Shown in pieces: positions 10,521 to 19,471 of a stretch of DNA of 64,000 nt. This DNA comes from an uncultured Paracoccaceae bacterium. Its GTDB lineage: Bacteria > Pseudomonadota > Alphaproteobacteria > Rhodobacterales > Rhodobacteraceae. Below the pieces are notes generated by a model. The model worked only from the letters and a program-made list of their open reading frames with translations. It ran no database searches and was not told the origin of the DNA. The stretch is from the NCBI GenBank assembly GCA_947503765.1, contig CANNFA010000002.1, forward strand, positions 182,501-246,500, written 5' to 3'. How positions within the stretch are numbered: position 1 is the first letter of the stretch; each line of letters starts with the position of its first letter. Position numbers and translations under genes: made by a program.

Positions 10521-11753
10521 ATGACCGACAAGACCATCCTCGTAATCGGCACCTACGATACCAAGGACGACGAGTTGGGCTACCTCGCCGGTGTCATCCG
10601 CGATCAGGGGGGGCGGGTTGTCACGATGGACGTCTCGGTGCTGGGCGATCCCTCGCGGCCTGCCGACTATTCCAAGCATGACGTGGCGGCGGAGGACGGC
10701 AGCACCATTCAGGCGGCCATCGACAGCGGCGATGAAAACCACGCCATGCAGATCATGGCCAGGGGCGCGAGCCTGCTGTCGGCGCGCCTGCACAACGAGG
10801 GCGTGTTCGACGGCATGATCATGCTGGGCGGCACCATGGGCACCGATCTGGCGCTGGACGTCTGCACGGCGCTGCCGCTGGGTGTTCCGAAATACATCGT
10901 CTCGACGGTCTCCTTCTCGCCTTTGATCCCGGCCGAGCGGCTGGCGGTGGACACCCAGATGATCCTCTGGGCCGGGGGGCTTTACGGGCTGAACTCGGTC
11001 TGCAAGGCATCGCTCAGCCAGGCCGCAGGTGCCGTGCTGGGCGCGGCGCGGGCCGTGGAAAAACCCGATCCGACCAGGCCCCTGGTGGGGATGATGTCGC
11101 TGGGCACGTCCGCGCTGAAATACGTGATCCCGCTGAAACCGGCGCTGGAAGCGCGCGGCTTCGAAGTGGCGGTTTTCCACGCCACCGGCATGGGCGGCCG
11201 GGCCTTCGAAAGCCTTGCCGCGCAAGGCTCCTTTGCCTGCGTGATGGATTTCTGCACCCAGGAATTGGGCAACCACCTGCACGGCTCGAACATTTCGGCG
11301 GGTGCCGACCGGCTGACCAATGCCGGTGCCTCGGGCACGCCGCAGATCGTCGCGCCGGGGTGTTACGACCTTGTCGACATCGCCGGCTGGCAACCGCTGC
11401 CGGATAAATGGCTGGATCATCCGAACCACGCGCACAATCGCCTGCTGACCTCTGTCGTGCTGAGCACCGAAGAGCGCAAGCAGGTCGCGCGCGCCCATTC
11501 CGAGCGGCTGGGCTCGGCAAGGGCACCAGTGGCGCTGATCCTTCCGGAGCAGGGCCTTGGCGAGTGGGACCGCGAAGACGCGGACCTGCATGACAAGGTC
11601 GGCTTGCAGGCGTTTCTGACGGAATTGCAGGCGACCCTGCCCGCCAATGTCACCCTGCACCGCACCGCCTGCCACATCAACGACGCGGGCTTTGCCGACA
11701 AGGCACTCGAGATTTTCGACGCGTGGCGCGACGAGGGTCTCATCAAAGCCTGA
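10521..11753 (+). CDS. Tm-1-like ATP-binding domain protein (UPF0261)
   Basis: A 410-residue protein of the UPF0261/Tm-1-like family. It opens with IGTYDTKDDELGYLAGVI, the typical start of the family, and has the glycine-rich GMIMLGGTMGTDLALDV near residue 95 and GASGTPQIVAPGCYDLVD near residue 270. The plant relative Tm-1 binds nucleotide; bacterial members have no settled function and often sit with a separate TIM-barrel partner, which is absent here. It begins 10 bases after the aldehyde dehydrogenase, so it belongs to the TTT operon. The start ATG at 10521 has the weak ribosome site GAGG at 10511. Confidence 0.9.
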   Translation: MTDKTILVIGTYDTKDDELGYLAGVIRDQGGRVVTMDVSVLGDPSRPADYSKHDVAAEDGSTIQAAIDSGDENHAMQIMARGASLLSARLHNEGVFDGMIMLGGTMGTDLALDVCTALPLGVPKYIVSTVSFSPLIPAERLAVDTQMILWAGGLYGLNSVCKASLSQAAGAVLGAARAVEKPDPTRPLVGMMSLGTSALKYVIPLKPALEARGFEVAVFHATGMGGRAFESLAAQGSFACVMDFCTQELGNHLHGSNISAGADRLTNAGASGTPQIVAPGCYDLVDIAGWQPLPDKWLDHPNHAHNRLLTSVVLSTEERKQVARAHSERLGSARAPVALILPEQGLGEWDREDADLHDKVGLQAFLTELQATLPANVTLHRTACHINDAGFADKALEIFDAWRDEGLIKA

Positions 11754-12280
11754 TCCGCGCCACGTTCCGGAAAGTCGAGCAGTCTCTCATGGCCGTCCTC
11801 GTCCAGCGCGGCCCTGAAAAATCGGCCAGGGCGTTCCGCAGCATCTTGGATTGCCGTCGGGTTGCCGGAATGGGCCGGAACCGTCCGGACGGTGGTACCT
11901 CCGGTGGCAGGCCGGTGCCGACTGGGCCTGACTGTCGATTTGAGGGCGGTCCCGATCCACGGACAGCCCGGTATGAGTATCGGCCGGAAGGTCACCGGCA
12001 TTTGCTTGTAACGCGTGATCGGCGATTCACCATTTCGCAAAAGGTTGGCTGGAGGAGCTTTCCACCGGGAATACTCCTCCGCCACCATTCCCCATGATCC
12101 GACAGGCCGCGTCGGCGCAATTGTCGAGGCACGTACAGGCCGGTTGGCCGGCCCCGCGCCGCGACTGAAAAAACCATGTTCCGTCAACGTGATCGGCACC
12201 TTCGGATTGATCGCCGCAGGGATCGCGCCGTATAGTGCGGCGCGGGAACGGGCGGTTCTGCGCCAGTCACGGGAGAGGCC
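11754..12280. other. gene-free 527-base stretch between two catabolic loci
   Basis: No open frame here looks like a protein family I know; the frames that stay open have no family motif. A perfect 12-base palindrome CCGTCCGGACGG lies at 11881-11892, and an A-run (CTGAAAAAAC) near 12168. GGGAGAGG directly before 12281 is the ribosome site of the next gene. The stretch probably holds the promoter of the kinase operon, and may include decayed sequence. Confidence 0.45.
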
Positions 12281-13240
12281 ATGCTTCGCGAATGCAGGAT
12301 CGTCACGGTGGGCGAGATTCTCGTCGAATTCGTGTCGCACATGACGGGATGCGCGCTTCAGCGGACCGGCGAATATTCCGGCCCCTATCCCAGCGGCGCA
12401 CCGGCGATCTTCCTTGACCAGGCAGCGCGGATGGGGGCGGCGACCAACATGTTCGGCGGCGTCGGCGATGACGGGTTCGGCCGGCTGGTGCTGGACCGGT
12501 TGCGTGCCGACGGGGTCGGGACGGCGGGCGTATCGGTCGTGCCGGGGCGCAGCACCGGGGTTGCCTTCGTGTCGTATCATGCGGATGGGGCGCGTGATTT
12601 CATCTTTCACCTCGTAAATACCGCCGCGGACAGCTTCGACTTCTCGCCCGACCTGCTGCCGCAGGGGCGGCTGGCGCTGCATGTCTCGGGCGCCTCGCTG
12701 GGCAGTGCGCCGATGCGCCATGCCATCCTTTCCGCCGCCGATGCGGTAAAGCGTGCCGGCGGCATCGTCACCTGCGATCCCAATGCGCGCCCGCAACTGA
12801 TGCAGGACGAAACCGCCCGGCAGACGCTTGCCCGTGTCATCGGTCTGGCCGATTGCCTGATGCCAAGCACCAGCGATCTGGAGCATCTTTATCCCGAACT
12901 GGACGAAGACGCCGCGATTGCGCGCCTGGCGGCGTCAGGCGCGCCCATTGTCGCGGTCAAGCGCGGGGCCGAGGGGGCGACGATTATCGCCGAGGGGGCG
13001 CGATACGATCTGCCCGGTCACCGGGTGACCGAAATCGACCCCACCGGAGCGGGCGATTGTTTCTGCGGCACGTTCCTTGCGCTTCTGACGCAGGGCGCGG
13101 CGCCCCAAGAGGCGGGGCGCCAGGCGAATGCCGCCGGCGCCATCGCCGTGACACGCCGCGGCCCGATGGAGGGGAATTCCGGCCCGGCAGAGATCGCCGC
13201 ATTCCTGAAGCCCGGCGCGGCCGGAGGGCGGCCGGCATGA
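12281..13240 (+). CDS. PfkB-family sugar kinase
   Basis: A 319-residue ribokinase-like carbohydrate kinase. The C-terminal PfkB signature DPTGAGDCFCGTFLALL contains the catalytic aspartate in GAGD, and the N-terminal glycine-rich region with FGGVGDDGFG lies near residue 60. It should phosphorylate a ketose or ketose phosphate with ATP. The ATG at 12281 is preceded by GGGAGAGG. The 3' end overlaps the GatZ-like gene by four bases, so the likely substrate is D-tagatose or a related ketohexose. The sugar is inferred from context. Confidence 0.93.
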   Translation: MLRECRIVTVGEILVEFVSHMTGCALQRTGEYSGPYPSGAPAIFLDQAARMGAATNMFGGVGDDGFGRLVLDRLRADGVGTAGVSVVPGRSTGVAFVSYHADGARDFIFHLVNTAADSFDFSPDLLPQGRLALHVSGASLGSAPMRHAILSAADAVKRAGGIVTCDPNARPQLMQDETARQTLARVIGLADCLMPSTSDLEHLYPELDEDAAIARLAASGAPIVAVKRGAEGATIIAEGARYDLPGHRVTEIDPTGAGDCFCGTFLALLTQGAAPQEAGRQANAAGAIAVTRRGPMEGNSGPAEIAAFLKPGAAGGRPA

Positions 13241-14502
13241 TCGACCTGCACGCGCTTATCGCGGAAAACCGGGGCGGTGCCGCGCGGGGCCTGCCATGTT
13301 TCTGCACCGCCAACGAACATGTCCTGCGCGCGATCCTGTCCCATGCCGCCCGCACCGGCGCGCCCACCGTGATCGAGGCGACCTGCAACCAGGTCAACCA
13401 GGATGGCGGCTATACCGGCATGACGCCGCAGGATTTCATCACGTGGCTGACCCGGCTGGCCGAGGATGCGGGCGTATCGGCCGATGCGCTGATCCTTGGC
13501 GGCGATCACCTGGGCCCGAATCCGTGGCGAAAGGAACCCGAAAGGACGGCGATGGCCAAGGCGCGGGAACTTGTGCGCCTTTACGCCGCCGCCGGGTTTC
13601 GCAAGATCCACCTCGATGCGTCGATGCCGCTGGGCGGCGAGGCGCCGCCGAGTTTCGAGACAATCGCCGAGCGTGCGGCCGATCTTTGCGCCGTGGCCGA
13701 AGAACATGCCCCCGATCCGTCCCGGCTGATCTACATCATCGGCACCGAGGTTCCGATTCCCGGCGGCGAGACGGAAGAACCCGATGCGCTGGATGTCACC
13801 TCTGTCGAGCGATTCGAGCGGACGGTGAAGACCCACCGCGACGCCTTTGCGCGGCGCGGGCTGGATGCGGCCTGGGGGCGTATCGTGTCGGTCGTCACCC
13901 AGCCGGGCGTGGATTTCGGGCACAGCTCCGTCTTTCCCTTCGCCCCGGCCGCCGCGCGTCCGCTTGCCGCCGCGATCGAGGCGGTGCCGGGCCTGGTTTT
14001 CGAGGCGCATTCGACCGATTACCAGCCTACCGCATCGCTGCGCGCGCTGGTCGAAAACCACTTCTTCTTTCTCAAAGTCGGGCCGGAGCTGACCTTCCGC
14101 TTCCGCGAGGCGGTGTTCGCCCTTGCCGGGATCGAGGCGCTGCTGTCGCCCGCCGATCCGTCCGGGATCGTGCAGGTGATCGCGGATAGAATGACCGCCG
14201 ACGATGCCCATTGGCGCGACTATTACCGGGGCGATGCGCGGCAGGTCGCGCTGCTGCAACGGTTCAGCTACAGCGACCGCATCCGGTATTACTGGTCCGA
14301 TCCGGCGGTGGCGCGGGCGCTGGACCGCCTGCTGGCCAACCTGTCGGGCGGCGCCATGAGCGAAACGCTGGTCTCGCAATTCTTTGCCGGGCTCGATTTC
14401 GGCGAGATTCCGACCGATCCGCGCGCCCTGATCGAGGGGCATGTCGCGCGTTGCGTCACGCGCTATTTCGATGCCGCCGGCCACCGGCCGGAGGATACCT
14501 GA
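13237..14502 (+). CDS. GatZ/KbaZ-like protein (tagatose phosphate epimerase or aldolase subunit)
   Basis: A 421-residue TIM-barrel protein of the GatZ/KbaZ family, recognised by FCTANEHVLRAILSHA near residue 22, EATCNQVNQDGGYTGM near 48, LILGGDHLGPNPW near 84, and HSTDYQPTASLR near 258. In enterobacteria GatZ is described as a chaperone-like subunit of class II tagatose-bisphosphate aldolase. I recall that Agrobacterium relatives in galactitol/altritol catabolism act as D-tagatose-6-phosphate 4-epimerases. No GatY/KbaY partner is present here, which favours the enzyme role: kinase product tagatose 6-phosphate to fructose 6-phosphate. It overlaps the kinase gene by four bases. Confidence 0.9.
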   Translation: MIDLHALIAENRGGAARGLPCFCTANEHVLRAILSHAARTGAPTVIEATCNQVNQDGGYTGMTPQDFITWLTRLAEDAGVSADALILGGDHLGPNPWRKEPERTAMAKARELVRLYAAAGFRKIHLDASMPLGGEAPPSFETIAERAADLCAVAEEHAPDPSRLIYIIGTEVPIPGGETEEPDALDVTSVERFERTVKTHRDAFARRGLDAAWGRIVSVVTQPGVDFGHSSVFPFAPAAARPLAAAIEAVPGLVFEAHSTDYQPTASLRALVENHFFFLKVGPELTFRFREAVFALAGIEALLSPADPSGIVQVIADRMTADDAHWRDYYRGDARQVALLQRFSYSDRIRYYWSDPAVARALDRLLANLSGGAMSETLVSQFFAGLDFGEIPTDPRALIEGHVARCVTRYFDAAGHRPEDT

Positions 14503-14538
14503 CCCCGCGCCGGGCGCGGTCAAGACAAGGACAAGGAC

Positions 14539-15273
14539 ATGCAACAGACGGGATTCGACAAGGGGCCGATCCTCGTGACCGGGGCCAGCGGCGGGATCGG
14601 CGGCGCCACGGTGCGCCAGCTTTGCCAGGCGGGCGCCACGGTGATCGCCAATGGCCGCAACACCGAGGCGCTGGACGCGCTGGCCGCCGAAACGGGGTGC
14701 GGCACGCTGCCCTTCGACCTGGAATCCGAGGACGAGGTGCGCGGCGCGCTGGCCGATCAGCCGCTATACGGCGTGGTCAATTGCGGCGGCTTCGGCGGCG
14801 AGATCGCGACCCCGATGGAAACCGACATCTCGGTGTTCGACAAGGTCATGTCTGTCAATGCGCGCGGCGCGCTGCTGGTGACGAAATACGCCGCGCAATC
14901 CATGATCCGCGCTGGCAAGGGCGGGGCGATCGTCAACGTGTCCAGCCAGGCCTCGCTTGTGGGGCTGAAGGGGCATATCTCCTACGGCTCCTCCAAGGCG
15001 GCGCTCGACAATATCACGCGGGTTTCGGCACTGGAACTTGGCCCCCACGGGATCCGCGTCAACAGTGTGAACCCGACCGTGGTGATGACGCCGATGTCGG
15101 CCTGGTACTGGGGCCGGCCGGATATCGAGAAGCCGTTCCTCGACACGATGCCACTGGGCCGCTGGGCGACAGAGGACGAGATCGCGGCGCCCATCGTCTT
15201 TCTGCTGTCGGACGGCGCGTCGATGATTTCCGGGGTCACGCTGCCGGTCGATGGCGGCTTTACCGCCGTCTGA
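14539..15273 (+). CDS. SDR oxidoreductase, L-xylulose reductase (DCXR) type
   Basis: A 244-residue classical short-chain dehydrogenase. It has TGASGGIGG for the cofactor, Ser in NVSSQASL, and the YGSSK catalytic pair. The C-terminal half, with VNPTVVMTPM followed by a PLGRW segment and STLPVDGG-like ending, matches dicarbonyl/L-xylulose reductases, which interconvert ketoses and polyols. Galactitol and xylitol dehydrogenases of alphaproteobacteria fall in nearby groups. With the preceding kinase and GatZ-like protein it would oxidise a polyol to the ketose. A ribosome site with AAGGACAAGGAC precedes the ATG. Confidence 0.9.
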   Translation: MQQTGFDKGPILVTGASGGIGGATVRQLCQAGATVIANGRNTEALDALAAETGCGTLPFDLESEDEVRGALADQPLYGVVNCGGFGGEIATPMETDISVFDKVMSVNARGALLVTKYAAQSMIRAGKGGAIVNVSSQASLVGLKGHISYGSSKAALDNITRVSALELGPHGIRVNSVNPTVVMTPMSAWYWGRPDIEKPFLDTMPLGRWATEDEIAAPIVFLLSDGASMISGVTLPVDGGFTAV

Positions 15274-15313
15274 GCCAAAGCGCGCGGCTGGGAAATATCG
15301 AATGGCGCAACGC

Positions 15314-15334
15314 GGCCCGGCGCCCGGCCGGGCC
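15314..15334. terminator. stem-loop between convergent SDR and ABC genes
   Basis: Perfect arms GGCCCGGC and GCCGGGCC with a 5-base loop lie in the 75-base gap between a plus-strand and a minus-strand operon end. Being symmetrical it could stop both, though neither side has a clear T tract. Confidence 0.5.
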
Positions 15335-15348
15335 ATAGGGGCAAGCCG

Positions 15349-16089
15349 TCAGACCGAGGCGCCCATCATCAGGCGCACGATTTCCTCGTCATTCGTCTCG
15401 GACGGGCGGCGTTCCCCGCCCACCACGCCGCGCGCCAGCACAATGATCCGGTCGGCGGCGGCGAAGATGTCGGGCAGGTTGTGCGAGATCAGGATGATCC
15501 CCACGCCCTTTGCCTTCAGCCGGCCGATCAGGGCCATCACCTCGCGCTGTTCGGGCACGCCCAGCGCGGCGGTGGGCTCGTCCATGATGACCAGCTTGGC
15601 CTGCCAGTGGATCGCGCGGGCGATGGCGATCGCCTGCCGCTGACCGCCCGACAGATCGCGCACCGGCGCGGCGGGGTCGGGCACCTCGATTCCAAGGCTT
15701 TTCATCACCTCGGCCGCGTCGCGCCGCATCGCCGCGCGGTCGAGCACCGGGATCCCCAGCACGCGGCGCATCTTTTCCCGCCCCAGGTACAGGTTCAGGC
15801 CGGGGTCCAGGTTGTCGGCCAGCGACAGGTCCTGGTAGATCGTCTCGATCCCGGCGCTGCGCACGCCTTCGGGGGTCTTGCCGGTGAGAAGCTCGCCGTT
15901 GAAGAACACCTGCCCCTCGGTCGGGGTATGCACGCCCGAGATCATCTTGATGACCGTGGACTTGCCGGCGCCGTTGTCGCCGGCAAGGACGACGCATTCG
16001 CCCTCGTGCACGGTAAAGGACACGTCGCTGACCGCCTCGTTCCCGCCGAAGCGCTTCTTCAGGCCCTTGGCCTCGAGCAGCACGCTCAT
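15349..16089 (-). CDS. sugar ABC transporter ATP-binding protein (CUT2, FrcA type)
   Basis: A 246-residue single-domain ATPase with Walker A GDNGAGKST near residue 37, signature LSGGQRQAIAIARA near 145, and Walker B VIMDEPTAALG near 167. Most CUT2 ATPases (RbsA, XylG) carry two domains; this one has a single domain, as FrcA and some other alphaproteobacterial members do. It energises uptake through the overlapping permease gene. Its start overlaps the permease stop by four bases. Confidence 0.94.
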   Translation of the reverse strand: MSVLLEAKGLKKRFGGNEAVSDVSFTVHEGECVVLAGDNGAGKSTVIKMISGVHTPTEGQVFFNGELLTGKTPEGVRSAGIETIYQDLSLADNLDPGLNLYLGREKMRRVLGIPVLDRAAMRRDAAEVMKSLGIEVPDPAAPVRDLSGGQRQAIAIARAIHWQAKLVIMDEPTAALGVPEQREVMALIGRLKAKGVGIILISHNLPDIFAAADRIIVLARGVVGGERRPSETNDEEIVRLMMGASV

Positions 16090-17099
16090 GTCCGCCCCCC
16101 GGTCAGCTTGTCCTTGGACTGGTCGACCAGCACCGCGACGATGATGACAAGGCCCACGGCGACGAACTGCCAGTAGGGCGGCAGCCCCGAGAAGACCAGC
16201 CCGAACTGGATCACCGCGATGATGGTCGCGCCGATCACCGTGCCCATCACGGTACCCTGGCCGCCGGTCAGCGACGCGCCCCCGATGAACACCGCCGCCA
16301 CCGCGTAAAGCAGGATCGGCTCGCCCGCATTGGCCGCCCCGGCCGAGAAGCGCCCGGTATAGATCAGCCCGCCGACCCCCGCCGTCACCGCCGACAGGAC
16401 GAACAGCGCGATCAGCAGTTTCTGCACGTCGACGCCCGCCCGCTCGACCGAGGCGCGGCTGGCGCCCAGCGCGTAGACATGGACGCCGAATTTCGTGTGG
16501 GTCAGCAGGTAATGGAACAGCAGCGACAGCAGCACCGCGACCACGACGGGCACCGGAAAGCCCAGGATGTCGCCATTGCCGAAGGCGCGCGCGGCGTCAC
16601 TGCGGATCGAAACGGTCGCCCCGCCCGCCACGATCAGCGCCGCGCCCCGCGCGATCCCGTAGGTTCCCAGAGTGCCGATGAAACTGGGCACGTTCAGATG
16701 CGCCACCAGCCAGCCGTTGACCAGCCCCACGATCACCGCGGCGAAGATGCCGACGCCCATCGCCAGGATCACCGCCAGCCAGCCCGAATCCGGCCCGATC
16801 CAGCGGATCACAAGCGCCATGACCACGGCGGCAAGCCCGGTGGTAAAACCGATGGATAGGTCGATATGCCCGGCGACGATCACCAGCGTCAGCCCCAGCG
16901 CCAGCAGCAGGATCTGCGATGCCGCGACGGCGATGGATTGCAGGTTGTAGACGCGGAAGACAAAGGTGTTCCCGGTCTCGATCTGGGCATAGATCTCGAA
17001 GAATGCCAGGATCAGGAACAGGAACAGCCACGACCAGATATTGAGAAGGGACTTCGCAAGCGAAGCCCCTTTCCGTTGATTTGTCACTGCCTGGCTCAC
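16086..17099 (-). CDS. sugar ABC transporter permease (CUT2, FrcC/RbsC type)
   Basis: A 337-residue inner-membrane protein with about nine membrane segments. The RbsC/FrcC landmarks are LVIVAGHIDLSIGFTTGL near residue 76 and FIGGASLTGGQGTVMGTVIG near 270. It starts with GTG at 17099, overlapping the binding-protein stop codon (GTGA). It forms the membrane channel of the hexitol-locus transporter, probably as a homodimer. Confidence 0.94.
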   Translation of the reverse strand: MSQAVTNQRKGASLAKSLLNIWSWLFLFLILAFFEIYAQIETGNTFVFRVYNLQSIAVAASQILLLALGLTLVIVAGHIDLSIGFTTGLAAVVMALVIRWIGPDSGWLAVILAMGVGIFAAVIVGLVNGWLVAHLNVPSFIGTLGTYGIARGAALIVAGGATVSIRSDAARAFGNGDILGFPVPVVVAVLLSLLFHYLLTHTKFGVHVYALGASRASVERAGVDVQKLLIALFVLSAVTAGVGGLIYTGRFSAGAANAGEPILLYAVAAVFIGGASLTGGQGTVMGTVIGATIIAVIQFGLVFSGLPPYWQFVAVGLVIIVAVLVDQSKDKLTGGRT

Positions 17100-18073
17100 T
17101 CGGAATAGATGAACTTGGCGATGGCTTCGTCGCCGACATTATCCGCGTTGAGGACAGTGAAACCGGTGCCGATCGAGACGGGCACCGACTGGCCGGTCAG
17201 CAGCGCATAGGCCGACATGACCCCGAAATAGCCGATCTCGGCCGGATGCTGCGCGATGGCGGCATCGACCAGGCCGGATTCGATGTTGTCGACGATGCTG
17301 GTCGGCGCGTCGAAGGCGATGACCGTCACGTCATCCATCTTGCCGGCGCCCTCGACCCCGTTCGCGGCCCCGAGGGCAGAGAACAGGTTGGCCCCGAACA
17401 CGCCCGCGATTTCCGGGTGACGCGCCAGCACGGCGTTGAACTGCGACGCGGCAAGCGATGCGTCGTTCTCGTTATACTGGGTCTGAAGAACCTCGATATC
17501 GGGGTAATTCTCGGCCATCTCGGCCATGAAACCCTCTTCGCGCTGGTCGGTGGTGGAAATGCCCGGCCGCACATTCGAGACATAGACCTTGCCGGTGCCG
17601 CCGATCTCTTCGGCCATGAACCGTGCCGCCATGCGCCCGCCGCCGATATTGTCCGACGCGATATAGGCCATCGGGAAATCGCCGTCGCCGGCTCCGTCCT
17701 GGTACTTGCCGTCGTCGATGAAGGTGTCGACGGTGATCACCGGGATCCCCTGTTCATGGGCGCGCCGCAGCGGTTCGATCATCTGCGTGCTGTCGGTTGG
17801 CGCGATCAGGATCGCGTCGGGCTGGCCGGCGATCACCGCGTCCAGAACCGGGGTCTGCAGCACCGGGTCGAATTCCTCGGCGCCCTGGAAATTGACGGTG
17901 ATGCCCAGCGCCTCTGCCGCGGCCTGCGCGCCCCGGTTCATGGTGATGTAGAAGGCATCGGTGGTCAGGCCGGGCACGAGGGCAATGGTGATGTCCTTGC
18001 TGTCCTGTGCCTGGGCCATGCCGGCCAGGCCGACGCTGGCCGCCAGAGCCGTGGATCGGATGAGATTGCGCAT
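17096..18073 (-). CDS. sugar ABC transporter substrate-binding protein (RbsB/FrcB type)
   Basis: A 325-residue periplasmic binding protein of the peripla_BP_4 family. It has a signal peptide of about 22 residues ending GMAQAQ, then ITIALVPGLTTDAFYITM. The hinge region carries PTDSTQMIEPLRRAHEQG and a VDTF segment that lines the sugar site in relatives. ATG at 18073 is chosen over an upstream in-frame codon (18145) because GGGAGGAA lies eight bases before it and the signal peptide starts there. It is first in the ABC operon. Unlike the other binding-protein genes in the window it is directly coupled to its permease with no stem-loop. Confidence 0.94.
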   Translation of the reverse strand: MRNLIRSTALAASVGLAGMAQAQDSKDITIALVPGLTTDAFYITMNRGAQAAAEALGITVNFQGAEEFDPVLQTPVLDAVIAGQPDAILIAPTDSTQMIEPLRRAHEQGIPVITVDTFIDDGKYQDGAGDGDFPMAYIASDNIGGGRMAARFMAEEIGGTGKVYVSNVRPGISTTDQREEGFMAEMAENYPDIEVLQTQYNENDASLAASQFNAVLARHPEIAGVFGANLFSALGAANGVEGAGKMDDVTVIAFDAPTSIVDNIESGLVDAAIAQHPAEIGYFGVMSAYALLTGQSVPVSIGTGFTVLNADNVGDEAIAKFIYSE

Positions 18074-18309
18074 ATTCTGTTCCTCCCAGAACGCGGCCCG
18101 CACGCCGGGCCGCTTGTTGTCGCCCCTTGGCGGGGCGTCGTGCAATTGCCCTTTCGGGCCGTGTCGGCCGCGCTGGCGCGTTGGGCCACAGCCGGTCGCG
18201 GCCGGGCCCCAGCGCTCAACACTGCCGAAAACACGATAAAGGTTTGCGCATCTGTCCAGTACGATGCAAGAACAAAATACCAGAAATAAATTTCAGATGC
18301 GGAAGCTTC
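18074..18309. promoter_or_regulatory. divergent promoter region of ABC operon and SorC regulator, with operator candidate
   Basis: The shared upstream region of the minus-strand ABC operon and the plus-strand SorC gene. A 16-base imperfect palindrome CAGAAATAAATTTCAG sits at 18281-18296, 13 bases before the regulator's ATG. A near copy, 14 of 16 identical, lies at 19264-19279 before the aldolase operon. The surrounding sequence is locally A/T-rich against a GC-rich background. This is the best candidate for SorC binding and autoregulation. Confidence 0.6.
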
Positions 18310-19272
18310 ATGTCCCGCCGCTCGCGCATGTCCTCTCCGTCGCGCCGGACCCTGCTGCACACGGCAGCAAAGTTGCACTATCTCGACGGGCTTTCCCAGA
18401 TCGAGGTTGCGCGGCGCATGGAGGTCTCGACAGCCTCGGTGTCGCGGCTGCTCGCGCAGGCGCGCAAGGAGGGCATCGTCCGCATCGATGTGGCCGATCC
18501 CGACGCGCCCGATGACATGGCCGAAGCTTTGGCCGCGGCGCTGGAACTGGACCGCGTGCGGGTGATGGATACCGACCGTCTGGCGGTGCTCGGCGCGCAG
18601 GTCGGCGCGATGCTGCAGGAGGCGGCGCTGCCCCCCGGCGCAGTGATCGCCATCGGCTGGGGCCGCGCGGTGCAAAGCCTGATTGCCGGCGGCCTGCCGG
18701 CACTGCCGGGCGCGGTGGTGGTTCCGACCACCGGCGGCATGACCGAGACCGCCGCGCATTTCCAGATCAACGAATTCGTCCGCAAGGTTGCCGAACAGGT
18801 CGGCGGCGAGGCGCGGATGCTGCACGCCCCCGCACGCCCCGCAACCGATCTGCGCGCGGAACTGGTCCGCGATCCCGGCATCGCGCAGGTGATGGACGCG
18901 TGGGACCGGGCCGATGTGGCGATCGTGGGGATCGGCAATTCGCCGCAGACGGCAGGAGACCACGGCCTTGGCTTCGCACCCGAAGCGCATGGCCGGGTCG
19001 TGGGCGATGTCGTGCGCCATTATTTCGACCGCGACGGCAGGGCGGTGCCTTGGCCCGGACAATCCAGCCTGATGGGCATAACCCGCGCGCAATTGCAGCG
19101 GGTCACACTGTCCATCGGGATCGCGGTGGGGCGCGACAAGGTGGCGGCCATCATCGGCGCCGCCCGGTCAGGAATGATCACGGCGCTCGTGACCGATGCG
19201 GCGACGGCGCGGGGGATCCTCGATCACCTTGCCTCCGATCCCGGACCGGGGGCGAGCCAAGAACTGAAGTAA
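18310..19272 (+). CDS. SorC/DeoR-type sugar-binding transcriptional regulator
   Basis: A 320-residue SorC-family regulator. Residues about 15-60 form the helix-turn-helix (LHYLDGLSQIEVARRMEVST then SVSRLLAQARKEGI), and 65-315 the sugar-phosphate-binding domain, with IGWGRAVQSL near 116 and VGIGNSP near 205. Such proteins sense phosphorylated sugars or polyols; SmoC of the Rhodobacter sorbitol operon is a relative. ATG at 18310 is used; ATG at 18328 is possible. It lies between the ABC operon and the aldolase operon, and its last codons overlap a second copy of the putative operator. Confidence 0.92.
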   Translation: MSRRSRMSSPSRRTLLHTAAKLHYLDGLSQIEVARRMEVSTASVSRLLAQARKEGIVRIDVADPDAPDDMAEALAAALELDRVRVMDTDRLAVLGAQVGAMLQEAALPPGAVIAIGWGRAVQSLIAGGLPALPGAVVVPTTGGMTETAAHFQINEFVRKVAEQVGGEARMLHAPARPATDLRAELVRDPGIAQVMDAWDRADVAIVGIGNSPQTAGDHGLGFAPEAHGRVVGDVVRHYFDRDGRAVPWPGQSSLMGITRAQLQRVTLSIGIAVGRDKVAAIIGAARSGMITALVTDAATARGILDHLASDPGPGASQELK

Positions 19273-19279
19273 ATTTCAG
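19264..19279. promoter_or_regulatory. second SorC operator candidate
   Basis: CTGAAGTAAATTTCAG matches the 18281-18296 element at 14 of 16 positions and has the same inverted symmetry. It overlaps the stop codon of the SorC gene and lies 192 bases before the LacD-type aldolase gene, so it could control that operon. Confidence 0.55.
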
Positions 19280-19471
19280 AAACTAATTGTTGTTTCGCCG
19301 CGCATCGGGCGGTATTCAGAAACCTGCCCGGTTCACCATGTACCGGGCAGGCTCGGCCGCGCCCTGTGCGGGCGAGCCGAAGTTGCCGGGCAGGGCCACG
19401 CCACCGGGCCCCCGCTTTTCGGCCGCCTTCGATTGATGCGGTGGCGGGTTTCCGGCAAAGGGATGCGCCCG

